Counted from the first letter of the stretch, positions 1 to 12,479 are shown. The stretch is DNA of 64,000 nt from Proteles cristata cristata (GCA_017311185.1 JAESUZ010000480.1:620001-684000), one strand, 5' to 3'. The notes: generated by a model not told the origin, from the letters alone. Numbers and translations: made by a program.

Positions 1-78
1 TGTCTCCTTCTTTCTGTCTCTGTCCCCTTCTCTCTCTCTCTCTTCTTCTCAAAAATAAATAAACATTAAAAAAAAATC
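1..78 (+). mobile_element. SINE tail (tRNA-Lys-derived carnivore SINE), cut by window edge
   Basis: Only the CT-rich body and the tail are inside the window. The run of TCTC ends in an AAAAATAAATAAACATT-type A-rich tail, the standard end of a plus-strand felid SINE. The tRNA-like head lies outside. Confidence 0.85.
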
Positions 79-620
79 TATAAATTGCCTAGTTAGAAAA
101 AGTTTGTAAATAGGTTGAAATATTCAAAATTTAAATACACAACTTATACTCTTAACTCTACTTCGTGTCTAAATACTATTTTTTAAAATTTGAGAGTCCA
201 TTGGGAGAAGGCATTATAAATTTGGTGGTATCTATAAATACTGACTTGCTTAATTATTTATATTATAAATTTGTTATTTTTATGTCTCTGGTATTTTAAA
301 ATAGTCCACTGAGCCGTTTGTATTTCCCCAATAAGAAAGTCCATTTTAATTTAAAGTAAGCCTGGATTGATGTAAGATTTATTCCTGTAGACATTACAAA
401 AATATACATGGCAAAAAGAAAATCAGATGCTTCTCACTTAAATATTATTTTTTCTCATTTGTGTGTATTCTTCCTTGCCTCCTCCTTCCATTTTTACTTT
501 TCCTTTCCTTGTCCTCACTTATGCAACTTAAAGTTTGGCACACATATAAAGAGGACTTAAAAAAAAGAAAAAAGAAAAAAAACTAAGAATAAGAAGAGCA
601 TATTGTGTGTGGGAGTGGGT
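79..620. other. Unassigned AT-rich sequence
   Basis: No gene, exon-like frame or recognisable repeat. A short A/G-rich run occurs near 558-582. The long minus-strand open frame here has no recognisable protein features and is ordinary for AT-rich DNA. Confidence 0.5.
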
Positions 621-624
621 TTTA

Positions 625-795
625 AAACCAGACTGACTGAACATCTCAGCTCTAACACTTCCGGCTGAAACATTGTAGCCAATTTTCTTAACTTCATGAC
701 TCAGTTTGTTTTGATAATTAGCTAATATGTGTTCACTTAGAAGAGTGTCTGAGATATAGTAAGTGCTAAATAAGTGGTAACTCTTATTTAACAGG
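625..795 (-). mobile_element. MIR SINE fragment
   Basis: The stretch reads like the reverse of the MIR core: a CAGCTCTAACACTTCC-like segment, then ACTTCATGACTCAGTTTG, and an end resembling AGTAAGTGCTAAATAAGTGGTAACTCTTATT. The order matches an inverted MIR. It is old, with many substitutions and no visible target duplication. Confidence 0.65.
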
Positions 796-1039
796 AGTAA
801 CAACATCCAGAAATATGAAACGATGGGCTTAATTTTGAAAATTACCATAATTAAAATGAAGCATTAATTCACAAACAGTAATATATTTGCATAAATCATC
901 AAGGTACCATCAACTCATTGGTAGCAAATAAAAATTAATTTAGAAAGTGTTTTATGTAAATATATAAGAACAGTTTCCTAAACGTTACTAAGATAAGTAG
1001 GAGTCAATGAGATACCAGCAATCAGCAATTAATTATGGC
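796..1039. other. Unassigned AT-rich sequence
   Basis: No gene or confident repeat seen. Confidence 0.4.
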
Positions 1040-1712
1040 TGTAATTATAACCATTGACCATATCAAGTGTCAGAGAGTTTCGGAAGCCACCAGACACACT
1101 CCTGGTAGGATTGTAAGATGGTTCAATCATGTTGGCGAACTGCTTGTGAGTTTCTATAAAATAAAATCTATCCTTGTTATATGATAACACAATTCTACTT
1201 GTAGGCATTTACCAAAATGAAATGAAAATATATGTCTACATGATGATTTGTACATGAAAGTTCATAAAAGTGTTAACCATAATAATAAAAAATGGGAAAT
1301 AACATGCATCCATCAGTATGAGAATAAATAAATTATAATGAGTTTCTATAAAGGAAATACTTATTAGTAATAATATGACATAAACTACTGATACATCAAT
1401 ATGGATGAATATCAAAAATATTTTGCTGATGATGACCAAAAAAACATACAATTTTATTTTATTTATATGAAATTATAAAACCAAATAGAGTGATGGAAAG
1501 GTCCTCACTTGTTGTTGGGCCCCAGAGTAGGGAAGTATTGACTAGAAATTGGAGTGAGAGTATATCTGCGATAATGGAAAATGTTGTGTTCTGATTGTGG
1601 TGGAATTGCATGGATGTATACATTTGACAAAATTCATCTACCTATATCTTTAAAATGGGTACCCTGTACCATTTTATTGTACTTGATTTAAATCTCAATA
1701 AATGACAAAAGT
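1040..1712 (+). mobile_element. Old LINE-1 3' fragment
   Basis: Sequence order matches the end of L1 ORF2 plus its 3' UTR: a segment like 'aatgggaaataacatgcatcc' (1291-1311), a stretch around 'caatatggatgaatatcaaa', then 'gatggaaaggtcctcac' and a 3' end close to 'gtacttgatttaaatctcaataa'. No open frame is retained, so it is an ancient relic. Confidence 0.7.
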
Positions 1713-1758
1713 AGGGTTATCCCCAATATTAAAGATTAATTGAGGCAAACAAATGTGA

Positions 1759-1940
1759 GTCTCTTTTCTTTTTTCTTTCCTTTCCTTTCCTTTCCTTTCC
1801 TTTCCTTTCCTTTCCTTTCCTTTCCTTTCCTTTTCTTTTCTTTTCCTTTCTTTTCTCTTCTTTTCTCTTCTTTTCCCTTCTCTTCTTTTCTCTTTTCTTT
1901 TCCCTTTTCTTTTCTTTTCTTTTTTTCTTTTTTTCTTTTC
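1759..1940. repeat. Pyrimidine microsatellite (TTTCC)n / (TTTTC)n
   Basis: About 180 bp of almost pure pyrimidine on the plus strand. A clean CTTTC/TTTCC block (about 1774-1832) decays into TTTTC and TTCTC variants. Open frames on all sides of it are low-complexity (FPFLS or KRKEK) artefacts. Confidence 0.95.
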
Positions 1941-2121
1941 TGATGATTTTGTGATGAGCAAGAAAAGGACTGGTCTTCAGGATGTAGTGATCCTAACCCC
2001 ATAGAGAAATCATTATATGAAGTAAATTAGGACTATGTAAGCCTTCAGTTGCTTTATTAGTAAAAATCGTTCTGCCTCCATGGCATTCTCCAGGTGTTTC
2101 TGAACATGTTCTACAAATGTT

Positions 2122-2310
2122 TTTTAAAGTTTATTTGTTTATTTTGAGAGAGGGAGGGAGGGAGGGGCAGCAAGAGAGGGAGAGAGGATCCCAAGCAGGC
2201 TCCATACTCTCAGCACAGAGCCTGGCAGGGGGCTTGCAACCATGACCTTGAGATCATGACCTAAGCCTAAATCAAGAGTCAGACGAACCACTGAGGCACC
2301 CAGGTGCCGT
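2122..2310 (-). mobile_element. Carnivore SINE, minus strand
   Basis: Reads tail to head on the plus strand: TTTATTTGTTTATTTTGAGAG, a GAGGGAGG body, CACAGAGCCTGG, GAGATCATGACC, then CACCCAGGTGCC, the inverted start of the tRNA-like head. Substitutions in the head suggest an older copy. Confidence 0.9.
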
Positions 2311-3552
2311 TTCGATTTTTTTTTTAATATGTTAGGAATTATCCCCTATTGTTTTCTGTTTCTACTAGTAGTGAAGTACCACATGGACTAATTTCTGAGA
2401 GCTGGGGATTTTTAGGGATACAGAGCACTTCTGTTTTCTCCCCAGGTTCTGAACAAGCTGAGATATGCAATAAGGAGCAAATATCAAGGTCAAAAGGTCA
2501 AGTTTATTATGGATAGACCCAGGTAGTAGGACACAGATTAGCATAAAACAAAATGAGCCTTCTAATGCAGCACTACTGTCAGAGGTAGTTCTGATGCAGA
2601 TCCAGATCCACAAGGCTTGGAGACCAGCAAAGCAGACAGAGAACACGTGTTCTCCGCTGGCAAGCTAACTCCACAGGAAAAAAAAAAAAAGCTTCAGTTA
2701 TTCATTCCACATTTACAAATCATATATTTCTCTCTATCACACAAAGGACAGGATAGAGGAGAAGGAAGGTTGAGGGAAAAATTGAGAGTGGTGAAATAGC
2801 ATTACTCTCTCATGGAGAGTATTTTTGGGACCCACACCAGATCCGTTCCACATGTTTCTCCATCCTGATGAATATGCTAGGAAACTGAGTTTCTGGACTA
2901 AATTAGTACAATTCCTAGACCTCTAGACCCCGTGTGTTTGGCTAATGGGAGACACTGGTAGGCTATAGGAGAGCAGGTATAGGGTGAGGGTGGCCAATGG
3001 TTTTGCTTCTCTACAGAAGTCTAAACTTGTACCTGTTGCGCTTTCTATGTCCTTGCCTCCAGTTTTTTCTCTGCATTAAGTCATATTTTAGCCTTGGACC
3101 TGTCTTTTGTACAGATAGTAACATTTCTCATGGTTTGCTCTAACCTTGGCCATTCAGGTAGATAATCCCTTCTTTAAACTCTCCATGATTGCACGTTAGA
3201 GAACTTTTCGGGGTTGGGGGGAGGGTGACAGTTACTGAAGAGTGACCCAATGGGCAAGCTGAGGACACTAGGTGGGATATGTGTGACATTCCTCAGGCAC
3301 TCCTGGCTTCAAGAGAACAAAGCAAAGGGAAAAAGCAATGGTTAACTGATAGAGATCACAATCATGCAGGGCATGAGTCTCCATCAGTTAACAAGTGTCT
3401 TAGTGAATTCTAAAAGAAAGGCAATCTTATCAACAGCTTAATCTCTAGAAACCCATAGACTCAAGGTTCTGGAGTCCTAACATCACCCTCTCCTCCACAG
3501 TGATGTGGGGAACAAAGGCAAGAAGGAAATGGTAAATAAAATTTAATTTCCT
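2311..3552. other. Unassigned 1.2-kb stretch, possibly an old repeat
   Basis: No gene seen. The composition is less AT-rich than its surroundings, and one part (about 2915-3060, around 'agacactggtaggctatagg') reminds me of an old interspersed-repeat 3' end, but I cannot name the family. An A13 run lies at 2679-2691. Short frames at 2365-2646 (minus) and 2617-2799 (plus) show no domain. Confidence 0.4.
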
Positions 3553-3752
3553 GGGGTGCCTGGGTGGCTCAGTCAGTTGAACGTCTGACTTTGGTACAGG
3601 TCATGATCTCAGTTTCTGTGAGTTGGAGCCCCTCATTGGGCTCACTGCTATCAGAGCAAATCTGCTTTAGATCCTCTGTCCCCCTCTCTGCCTCTCCCCT
3701 GCTCATGCTCTCCCTCTCTTTCTCAAAAATAAATAAAACATTAAAAATTTAA
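3553..3752 (+). mobile_element. Carnivore SINE, plus strand
   Basis: Starts GGGGTGCCTGGGTGGCTCAGTCAG (A box region), has GGTCATGATCTCA, a CTCTCTGCCTCTCCCCTGCTCATG body and ends AAAAATAAATAAAACATTAAA. The B-box region is degraded ('gagttggagccc'). Confidence 0.92.
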
Positions 3753-4062
3753 ATCGAATTTTCTGATAACCTGGTGCCCATTGACAAACACTTGAGACAA
3801 ATACAGAGTATAAAATTCCTCTAGGAACTTTCTCATGTCTTTATGTTAATACCTTACTAGAGGGGATAAAACAACAACCTTAGCTTGACAATAGGTAGTT
3901 CTCCAGCATCTTGTGCATCTTCTTTAGCATATGAAAGTCCTTTTGGAACCCTCCCTTTTACTTACTTCCTCCACTCCCAAGTAGATAATCAGTCTCTCCT
4001 CATAACTCCAGTGCAGCTCTTTCTACCCACATTGTCCATCTGCTTTAATAAAATCACTTTTT
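3753..4062. other. Unassigned spacer between two SINEs
   Basis: About 310 bp with no gene or recognised repeat. Confidence 0.4.
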
Positions 4063-4269
4063 GGGGGGCAGCTGGATGGCTTAGTCAGTTAAGTGTCCGA
4101 CTCTTGAATTCACGGCTTCATGAATTCAAACTCCAACTCAGCCTCTATGTTAACAGCATGATCCTGCTTGGAATTCTCTCTCTCTCTCTCTCTCTCCCTC
4201 GCTCTCTGCCCCACCCCCACTCTGTCTCTGTTTCTCTCAAAAATAAATACATAAATTAAAAAAAAAAAT
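4063..4269 (+). mobile_element. Carnivore SINE, plus strand, diverged
   Basis: Head 'ggcagctggatggcttagtcag', then a rearranged middle ('gaattcacggcttcatgaattc'), (TC)n body at 4175-4207 and AAAAATAAATACATAAATT tail. The normal GGTCATGATCTC block is lost, so this copy has been altered internally. Confidence 0.85.
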
Positions 4270-6060
4270 GAAATCACCATCTTGCACCAAAGATGTTTGA
4301 AGAATTCTTTCTTGGCCATTTGCTCCAGATCCCCACCACCTCTCCCAAACCACATCACTTATTATCTTAAAAAGGCAGTTTGTTTCCAGTTGTCCACAAT
4401 ATAGTGCAATCAAATCCTAACAGCCAGGGCCTCTGAGGGCCCTCTTATTATTCATAGGACAGTGAAAAAAATGTAGATATCACCATGACTAGGAAACACA
4501 ATAGAAATTTGAATATTTAGCAGAACATAATGCTATGCCTGGTTATAAGTATGAGTGGTTTATTAAGCATATGGTATCAGATAATGAAAATGTAAAGCTT
4601 TTTGGAGAAGTCAGTTCAGTTTTCTTACAGTTGGCCTGTAGTCATGATACACTGATAATAGCTATAGACTATTCCAGTGTTTGTTTTCTGGATGTTTTAG
4701 CCTGTGCTGTGAAAAGAAAATAATGCATCCTGGGCAGATATTCTTCATTCTTTATTTTCTGGTCCAGGGAATGTGAATGTCACTTAAAACAAGAAATGCA
4801 TCAAGATAAGTTTTTTTTTTTTCCAACCAGTTTAGAAAGAATTGCATAGAAACAGTCACTTCATATGATGCTTTGTAGTTTCCCAGTTATGATATCATAT
4901 CATTTTAAAATATGCATTCTTCTTAGCAGACATCACTACTACAAAAAAAAAAAAGTCTGATATTGACAGACTTAGTCGATACAACAATATTTCTTGTCTT
5001 TGCCACACCGATTACAGTATGATTCAAATGATTAAAACCACTCCAAATACAGAAAAAAGTAAGGAACAGTTTTATTCACAAAAAGACGTTCTAAGTACTT
5101 TGTAAATTTTAAACAACTTTAGATGGTGTCAATTTCCGTACCCTTAAGGCAGTTTCAATTTTAACATTATCCAGTCACGCAGGTTGTGTCTCCCTTCTAG
5201 TTTGAAGTTAAATAAAATTGTTTCATTACCATATCCACCGCTAAATTGCATGAAACATTAGCATCTGTTCAGAAGTGAAGCTCTCCCTGGGGCCATGAGC
5301 TGGAAAACTGTGTGTCCCAGTGAATCTGAGAGTAGACTTCAGATCTCCAAAATGTCTCCAAAGTAATTTACTTTTTAGCAGTAGGAAGCCTTGGTCTAAG
5401 GGACAGAACTCTTTGAAAAAAATTTCAGTTTAATTACAAAGATTATTTTCATCCAAGTCACCATTTAAAGCAAACGTTGTTTCTGTTCTATAATTGCGCC
5501 ACCCAAATCATTCACTTCGTAGGTGAGATTGACCAAATGTGTACTTTTATTGAACAAGTTATCATAGGGATCAAAGAAACAGTGTTGTAGAGACTGAGTT
5601 AAACAATTTTTGCATAATTTTTAACAGTAAAAATGACGGTTATATTGGAGATGTGTGTAGAAGAGATAAATACATGCTAAAAAGGAAGTAAAAGGAGACA
5701 TGGCATACATACAGCTGCCTGACGTAAGAAAACACTGAACCTGAAATCAGCAAACATAAACACACTTAAGTATTATATACTCTATCCTACTCTTGTCTTT
5801 CTCTTCGATTTTGATTTTAATGGAAGTTGATAGCGATGATGTGTAGAGGGAGTTATGGCAGAGCTACAAAATCTTTTAGGACTGGAGGACATAAGATTAA
5901 GTATTTAGTCCATTATTCATTGAATATTATCAGTTGGTTCAGACATATTGGGTTTTATTGTTGTTGTTCTTGGAAGGTGTAATGTTCACCCATTTACCTG
6001 AGGGCATTCAAACTATTTCTGGAGTGCATCCTCTGCATTTCTTCACCTATTTAAAAGGTA
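4270..6060. other. Gene-free unassigned sequence
   Basis: AT-rich DNA with short A or T runs (for example near 4810 and 4941) and no recognised element or gene. A 62-codon frame at 4535-4723 has no domain or signal I can identify. Confidence 0.45.
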
Positions 6061-6125
6061 ATCTACAGGGTATCTGGGTGGTTCAGTTGGTTGAGAGAGT
6101 TAGTTGGTTCAGTTTCTCTCCCACA
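6061..6125 (+). mobile_element. Possible SINE head fragment
   Basis: 'gggtatctgggtggttcagttggttgag' resembles the tRNA-like start of the carnivore SINE, followed by a short CT stretch. The body and tail are absent. Confidence 0.4.
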
Positions 6126-6189
6126 AATTGCTTCTTCTTCTTTCATCTTATCTTTCTAACTGACCCAGGAAAGATGACCAGTTTTAAGG

Positions 6190-6345
6190 ACTCAAGTGAT
6201 TAAATTGAGTTGACCTAGTTAATCCAGGATAATCTTCCCTTCCCAAAGTCTTTAAACTTAATTACAACTGCAAAGTCTCTTTTGCATTATAAGGTGATAT
6301 TCTCATGGGTTCTGAGGACTCCTGATGTCTTACAGGACATTTTAG
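6190..6345 (-). mobile_element. Ancient LTR/MER-like fragment
   Basis: 'gttaatccaggataatctt', 'cttaattacaactgcaaag' and the following 'ggtgatattctcatgggttc' keep the order of a widespread old mammalian LTR-type repeat read in reverse. The family is assigned by eye only. Confidence 0.45.
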
Positions 6346-6384
6346 GGCATGCTTTAGACTGGGTACTCTACATTTGAATAAAGC

Positions 6385-6613
6385 AAAAAAAAAAAAAAAA
6401 AAAAAATTACTTGCTAACCTTTAAAAAAAATTTTTTTTTATGTCTTTATTTTATTTTGAGAGAGAGAGCGAGAGGAAGACAGAGAGTCTGAAATAGGTTC
6501 CAGGCTCTGAGCTGTCAGCACAGAGCCTGACATGGCGCTCGAACCACCTGACTGTGAGATCATGACCTGAGCCAAAGTCGGGTGCTTAACCAACTGAGCC
6601 ACCCATGCACACC
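6385..6613 (-). mobile_element. Carnivore SINE, minus strand, with adjacent poly-A
   Basis: An A21-22 run (6386-6407) is followed by a second T-rich stretch, then TTTATTTTATTTTGAGAGAGAG, CAGAGCCTGACATGG, GAGATCATGACCTGAGCC and CTGAGCCACCCATGC. This is an inverted SINE. The A-run just before it is a separate homopolymer or the scar of another tail. Confidence 0.9.
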
Positions 6614-7774
6614 AACTTGATAACCTTTTAAAAGAATGTTTTCCCCTTTAGGGATTTTCTAACCTACAGGGATATGTTATATCTGCTAGCATCATAATTT
6701 ATAACAATCTAGTTTAGATTAATAGCAATGTAATTGTAATAATATTAAACATTTACTACTTTATAGTTCTGTTCCTTCTTCCTTTATGGTGTTTTTATCA
6801 CAAAGGAGATATTTAAATATTGCTTTCCTAACAGCGTAGATTTTAATTATTTCATATAGTTACTTTTTTTTAAAATAAGAACACTTCATAAAAATAAAAA
6901 CAAAGAGGCATAGGGAAACATAACTTGTCATAGTATAGTGGAAAGAGCTATGGAACCTGAGTTTTTACAATAAAAAGTTTTGAATTTCTGGATTGAAAAA
7001 AATTCAGTAATTGCTAAAGGAAATGGATGAAAATGGATCGATACAAATAGAAAATTATCATGACATTAAACAGAATGAGTGACTATGGCCCAAATGACTG
7101 GGGCGGAGACTGGGTCTGGAAGAGGGATGGGAAGAAAGTATAAGAGACAGGGAAAGGTAAAGAGAAGGAAAGAGAGAGCTAGAAAACACATATGAAGAAA
7201 ATTAAGAATGACTTCAGGCTTCTTATGAGAAACTCTGAAAGCCAGAAAACATTGGAACAATGCCTTCAGAATGTAAATAAACCAACCAACAAAGGAGCAA
7301 ACGTTTGAGTTAAAATTCAATACCTAAGCCAATAATCAATCAAATATGAAAAGTTAAGATAGCATAACCTAAAACATATTATGAATCATATACTCTTTAA
7401 TAAGAGTAATGGAGGTGTTCAACCAAAATAAGGAAGGCATGGGATAAAGGAACAAAGAAACAGAACATTCTATCCAGAAAAGAGTTGAATGAAATTACCA
7501 GATGCCAGTAATGCACAAGACTCAGCTAACTACCAGCCCAGATTAGACTGTGGGTATTAAATTAAAACTCTAGTTGCATGTATAATGTTTTAGATTTTTG
7601 AGGCAAAATATTAAAGAGCACATGATCTCTATGGTTTTCTCAGGCTTATTATACCAGAATCCAATAAAAATTATTTGAAAGATATTTAGACTAATTTTAG
7701 AACAATAATTATTAGACACTTGGGTAAAATAGCCAGATTCCTTTCTCTTTGATACTGGCAAGTAAACTATTAGA
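6614..7774. other. Gene-free unassigned sequence
   Basis: AT-rich with no recognised repeat. A purine-rich stretch lies around 7105-7185. Minus-strand open frames at 7066-7320 and 7570-7761 show no domain. Confidence 0.45.
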
Positions 7775-8030
7775 AGGTTTATAAGCAGGAGAGCCTGGGT
7801 GACTTAGTCAGTTAAGCGTCCAACTTTCACTTAGGTCATGATCTCGCGGTTCGTGGGTTCGAGCCCCACGTCGGCTCTGTGCTGACTGCCAACTCAGAGC
7901 CTGGAGCCTGTTTCAGTCTGTGACTCCCTCTCTCTCTGACCCTCCCCTGCTCATGCTGTCTCTCTCTCTCCTAGAACTAAATTAAAAAAAAAAAAACATT
8001 AAAAAAAAAAAGAAGTAGGTTTATAATCAG
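7775..8030 (+). mobile_element. Carnivore SINE with target-site duplication
   Basis: The SINE body spans about 7789-8016 and keeps a good B box (GGTTCGTGGGTTCGAGCCCC). It is flanked by a 14-bp target duplication with one mismatch: aggtttataagcag (7775-7788) and aggtttataatcag (8017-8030). The tail consists of two A-rich runs joined by CATT. This is a typical L1-mobilised insertion. Confidence 0.95.
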
Positions 8031-9705
8031 AAGTTTGGTGAGATAACAATGAATTTTGTTTAGTTGTCCAAAATTCTGTTTATACATAGAACTCATTCTA
8101 TATATTCTGTGAGAAAAATTGTCTTCCAAAAGATTCTGTTACCTAGCTCATGGAATCTTAAACTCTGTTAATGATGCAATTAGTATTTAAAATATTTCTT
8201 CTCTTACCAAAATGTTATTTTTCCAAATAGATTATATCTTTCCTTGGAAGTTAAAAGCATACTCAGAAAAAAAAAAATGTTTCTGGGAACCACTATGAAT
8301 TTTTTATTTCATACCCAGTTTTCTTTGCAACCATAATGCAATTAGCCAAGAAATGTTTTTAATCTTCATTGCAGTTAAACTCCTTCCTTGCCCCAACTGC
8401 TTCTATCCTCTGATTTTTTAGGTTTGACCCATAAAAAAATTCTATCCCCCCCAAATCTGTTTTAACATTGGTGTCTAGGTAATCTGATATGAAGTTACCC
8501 TACAGAAGTAATATCTTTTGAGAATCTTTATCTCTGAAAATATTTATTTTTATTTGTAGTGTATATCACAAGTTTCATCTGTTAAAATATCTGTGTGATT
8601 AGTTGCCGTCTGCAAGGTCATTTGTTCATATTATTTATGCTATGGAAATTTTTCGTTTGAACAAAAAGAATTTGTTAGCTCTATGACCCTTTTGTCACCT
8701 TCAATAAATTAGTATGTTTAAAATAGTTTTTCTTCTATGAGAAATGCTACTATACACTTTTCTCCTTTGGATGGTTTTCATGCTAAAACATGCTGAAAGA
8801 GCAGTTTTTAAGGTCCCCTTGGAATTTTTTGGTTTACATCAAATTTACTGCGAGTCCATGAAATAAAAGGTAGGCATTAACCAATTTTATGGAAATTTTA
8901 TGGAATTGAGTAATTTAGAACTATAATATACTACTTTCCAATCTAAGAAAATTATTTATTATTATTATTGTTTTGCGTTTGTTAAATTCAACTATGTTCT
9001 ATAACACATTTACTTTTAAAACTACAGTGAATTTCCTGAATATTTCTCAACTTCTTGAGTTTGTTTATTAATGTCAAACAGACATCCCCATTTCTATAAT
9101 GTGAAACAAATTTCCCACTTGAAATAATTTCCAATTTTGATAAGCAGTTACTCTTTAGTATCTAAACCCAACCTCAGTAGAAAATTAATTGTCCTGATTT
9201 CTCTAGAAAGTTTATTTGTTCTTTGCAAATACTTTCTTAAAGTGAAAAAATTCAAGATTTTATATAGGTGCTTATGTAGCCATTGATAATGTTAGCCTTT
9301 AAATTTTTTTTTTAAAAAACTATTTTTATTTTTGCCAAGTGTACAAAAGCAGATATTGGGACAAATTTACCACCATCATTTGATGAACATCACTTCGATG
9401 AGAGTGAACAATGATGGGTATCCACTGTGTATTAAGCTCAGAATCTACTTTGAAGGGAAGTGAAATATAGATTTTGCAAGATCAGAAAACAATCTATTAT
9501 ACAGGCTGTGCTTCTGAAGAATCTTCCTTTTCTCTTTCTTTTTTTCTAATTATAGCATCCCTTTGGTCAGTTATTGAATCTCCTAGATTGGTTTTTAAAT
9601 TTTCTCTTTTCCCTTTTCCATATCTTTTGTGCCTTTTTACTCCAATTTATGGGAAACATACTTACCTACATTTTCCAGACACTTGTATTGATATGTCTTT
9701 GATCT
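8031..9705. other. Gene-free unassigned AT-rich sequence
   Basis: No element or gene recognised in about 1.7 kb. It is strongly AT-rich. A frame at 9474-9878 runs into the L1 relic that follows and has no domain of its own. Confidence 0.45.
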
Positions 9706-9709
9706 GCTA

Positions 9710-10720
9710 TATTTTTAAACTTTTATTTTGGGATAATTATAGATTCATGGGAAGTTTTAAAATACACAAAAGATACAGAGAAGTTTCAATCACCTTTTAC
9801 CTAGATTCTCCCAATTATATCATCTTGCATAATCAGAGAACAATTATCAAAACCAGTCACTTGTCATATGCACAATGAATAGTTTATACAGTTGTCACTG
9901 TTCTACAAGCACTTGTGTATGGGTGTGCAAGCACACAAGTGTATGTATGTAGTTCTATGCAATTTTATCACATGCATAGCTTGTGTAACCATTATCATAG
10001 TCAAGATACAGAACTGTTCCTTTACCACAGGACTTCATTGTCCTATCCTTTTATAACAACATCAATCACTAACCCCTGTGTTAGTTAGTGTCAACAACAT
10101 CTCTGACCCCGGACACTAATAAAGTCTCCATCTCTGCAATGTTACTTAATGAATGTTATATAATGGAGTCCTTCAATATGTAAACTTTCCAGGTGCTTTT
10201 CTCAGCATAATTCTCTTGAGATTACCCAAGTTTTTAGTATGTTTTAGTAGATTGTTCCTTTTATGTTGCTGAGTAGGACTCAGGGCATGGGTGTGGTGCT
10301 GTTTTACCGCTCACCCATCGAAGGACATTGGCCTTCTCCTGTGTTCAGCGATTAAACAGAGAGCCGCTATGAACATTTGTATCCACATTTTTGTTTGAAT
10401 GTAAGTAGGCACCTGTTTGGGATAAATGTCCAAGAGTGGTTTGATGTTTGTAACATCAAAGAACTTGTTTTCTTAATCCCTCCATTTTGTAGCACAACGC
10501 AGAGTACTAACCACTATACGATCATGGCGACCTTCCATTTTCTATCATGCTGCTTTTTTTCCTTGATTATATTTTTCCTTTTTTTCTCTAATTACATAAA
10601 TAATGTACTGTGGAAGTCTTCTAATAGAACCTTTTTTCCTTCAAGTTGCTTTTCTGATCACTTTTTTTGATTTCTATCTTTTTTACTTGTACCATTCTAA
10701 AGATGTCTGCTGATGCCTGT
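9710..10720 (-). mobile_element. Old LINE-1 3' end, minus strand
   Basis: Reads in reverse through an old L1 3' region. Recognisable blocks are 'ggataattatagattcatgg', 'tcaagatacagaactgttcc', 'cagcataattctcttgagat', 'tgttgctgagtaggactcag', 'acccatcgaaggacat' and 'gctatgaacatttgtat'. No open L1 frame survives. The boundaries are approximate. Confidence 0.75.
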
Positions 10721-11468
10721 AGTCTGCATGTATTTAAGTGCATGTTTCTAAAACGCTAACAGAAGACTCTATCCTCACACTTTTGGCACACTGACAGTAG
10801 TATTTATCGTAATTCATCAGCCAATGGAATTTCACTGGAAGATGCCTGATGCTACTATCTTTAGTTCTTTCCAGTTGAATTTGTGAGATTCCTAGAGTAT
10901 TTTCTTCTAATTCTTTGCCTATAGAATATATAGAAGTGACTGTTAACAGTTATGGAAATAGTCTTGAAAAGAGGGCTGAGTGCCCCACCATAGATAAGTA
11001 TTCATCAGTAAATACACACATACATAAAATATTCATTTTCAGTATTTGTTTTACTCAAAATATGCAGAGATTTTTTAGTTAAGGGAATTTTTCTTCTTTT
11101 CTTCCTTTTTTACTTTTTTTTGACGTGGTGTTGCCAGAGATTTTTTTCCATTTTCTTGTTTTTTACCAAAGCTTCAATTTTACCTTTGCTTTGTTAATTC
11201 TCATTATTTTACTTTGATTTTTTATTTTTACTTTTAAAGACGAAAAGTATGTATTAATCACTGCCCTCCAATGCAGCCGTAATGCCTCTATTTTGACTAT
11301 CAACAGATAGTGGCAGAAACCTAAAGGATCATTCTTCAGTTACCAGCAATTACCATCAGAGTAAAGAGTGTGTACCAGGATATGTATGCAGGTGTGTGTA
11401 TAAGCTATGGTAATGCTGTTGATTTGACCTAGGACTCTATATTGTTCCTTTAACATAAGACAAAGATA
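10721..11468. other. Gene-free unassigned sequence
   Basis: AT-rich. A T-rich patch lies near 11095-11230. No gene or confident repeat. Confidence 0.4.
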
Positions 11469-11600
11469 GGGGTGCCTAGTGGCTCAGTCAGTTAAGTGTC
11501 TGACTCCTGGTCATGATCTTACTGTTTGTGAGATCAATCCCTGTATCAAGCCCCATGTCTGACTCTGCATTGACAGCATGGAGCCTGTCTGGGTTGAAAT
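11469..11600 (+). mobile_element. SINE head, 3'-truncated
   Basis: 'ggggtgcctagtggctcagtc' through 'gacagcatggagcctgtctggg' is the first half of a carnivore SINE. It stops before the CT-rich body and A tail, so it was truncated after insertion. Confidence 0.85.
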
Positions 11601-12010
11601 ATATCTTAGACATAATTAAGTTTTGAATTATACACTCCTTAAAAAATAAAATTGTAAAATAGCCTATTTATCTTATACTCATCAGTGATTTAAATTATAT
11701 TTAACACAGTTATACAACCTTGTTATATATTAATAGGAATTAATAGTAAATAAATTAAACCCATAGAAATGCAGTCCAGATGGATGTAATGGTTATTACC
11801 AAGAAAATAAATTATTTATGTATGAAGCTCTAACTGGCATATTATTATATTAAATATATATCAGTAAATACAATGTGTGTCTTTATTAATTAACTAGACA
11901 AAATATCAACAATACAATTTTCAGATTTTTATAATCTATTAAGATATAACAAAGACTACAAGCAAATGGCAAGTCAGTGTGCTAAGCTTTAAAAATCAAA
12001 GTACATTACA
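11601..12010. other. Unassigned AT-rich sequence
   Basis: About 75-80% AT with no gene or recognised element. Confidence 0.45.
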
Positions 12011-12136
12011 GAGTACCTGAATGGCTCAGTCAGTTGAACATCCATCTCTTGATTTTGGCTCAGGTCATGATCTCAGGGTCATAGGTTGGAGCTCTGTGTT
12101 GGCCTTGGTGCTGAGCGTGGAGCCTTCTTAAGATTC

Positions 12137-12171
<35 letters not shown>

Positions 12172-12198
12172 CTCTCTCTCAAATTAAAAAAAATTAAA
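12011..12198 (+). mobile_element. Carnivore SINE, plus strand
   Basis: Head 'tacctgaatggctcagtcag', GGCTCAGGTCATGATCTCAGGG, short mid-section and a (TC)n body at about 12135-12180 followed by an A-rich end. Confidence 0.9.
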
Positions 12199-12479
12199 GC
12201 ACATTAAGAAAAAAATACGTGATGACTAAAAGAACAATAGCTACTTTTACAATCCCAAGTTTTGTGGAGAAGTTGCTCCCTAGTGTTAAATGCAGTTTTG
12301 TTGATTTAAATATTTTCTCTTCTCTCAAATCCAAGTCACTCAGTATATTCCAAATTAGTACAAGCTTTGTCTGAGAATATTAATTAGTTTCTCAGAACAT
12401 TTTATTGCAACTTGCTAAATATAATCAAACTGTCTAGAGACTGAATAATAAAATATATTAAACATCCTTATTTCATCTG

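Noticed and set aside
2311..3552. Another solo LTR
   Set aside because: A TTTATTA polyadenylation-like signal on the minus strand suggested it, but I found no TG...CA ends with matching target duplication.
3564..3752. Small proteins starting MAQSVERL/MAHSVK and similar
   Set aside because: Recurring frames produced by SINE copies in several places; not genes.
7820..7870. tRNA gene in SINE heads (here and in other copies)
   Set aside because: The A and B boxes come from the tRNA-derived SINE head; no cloverleaf continues beyond them.
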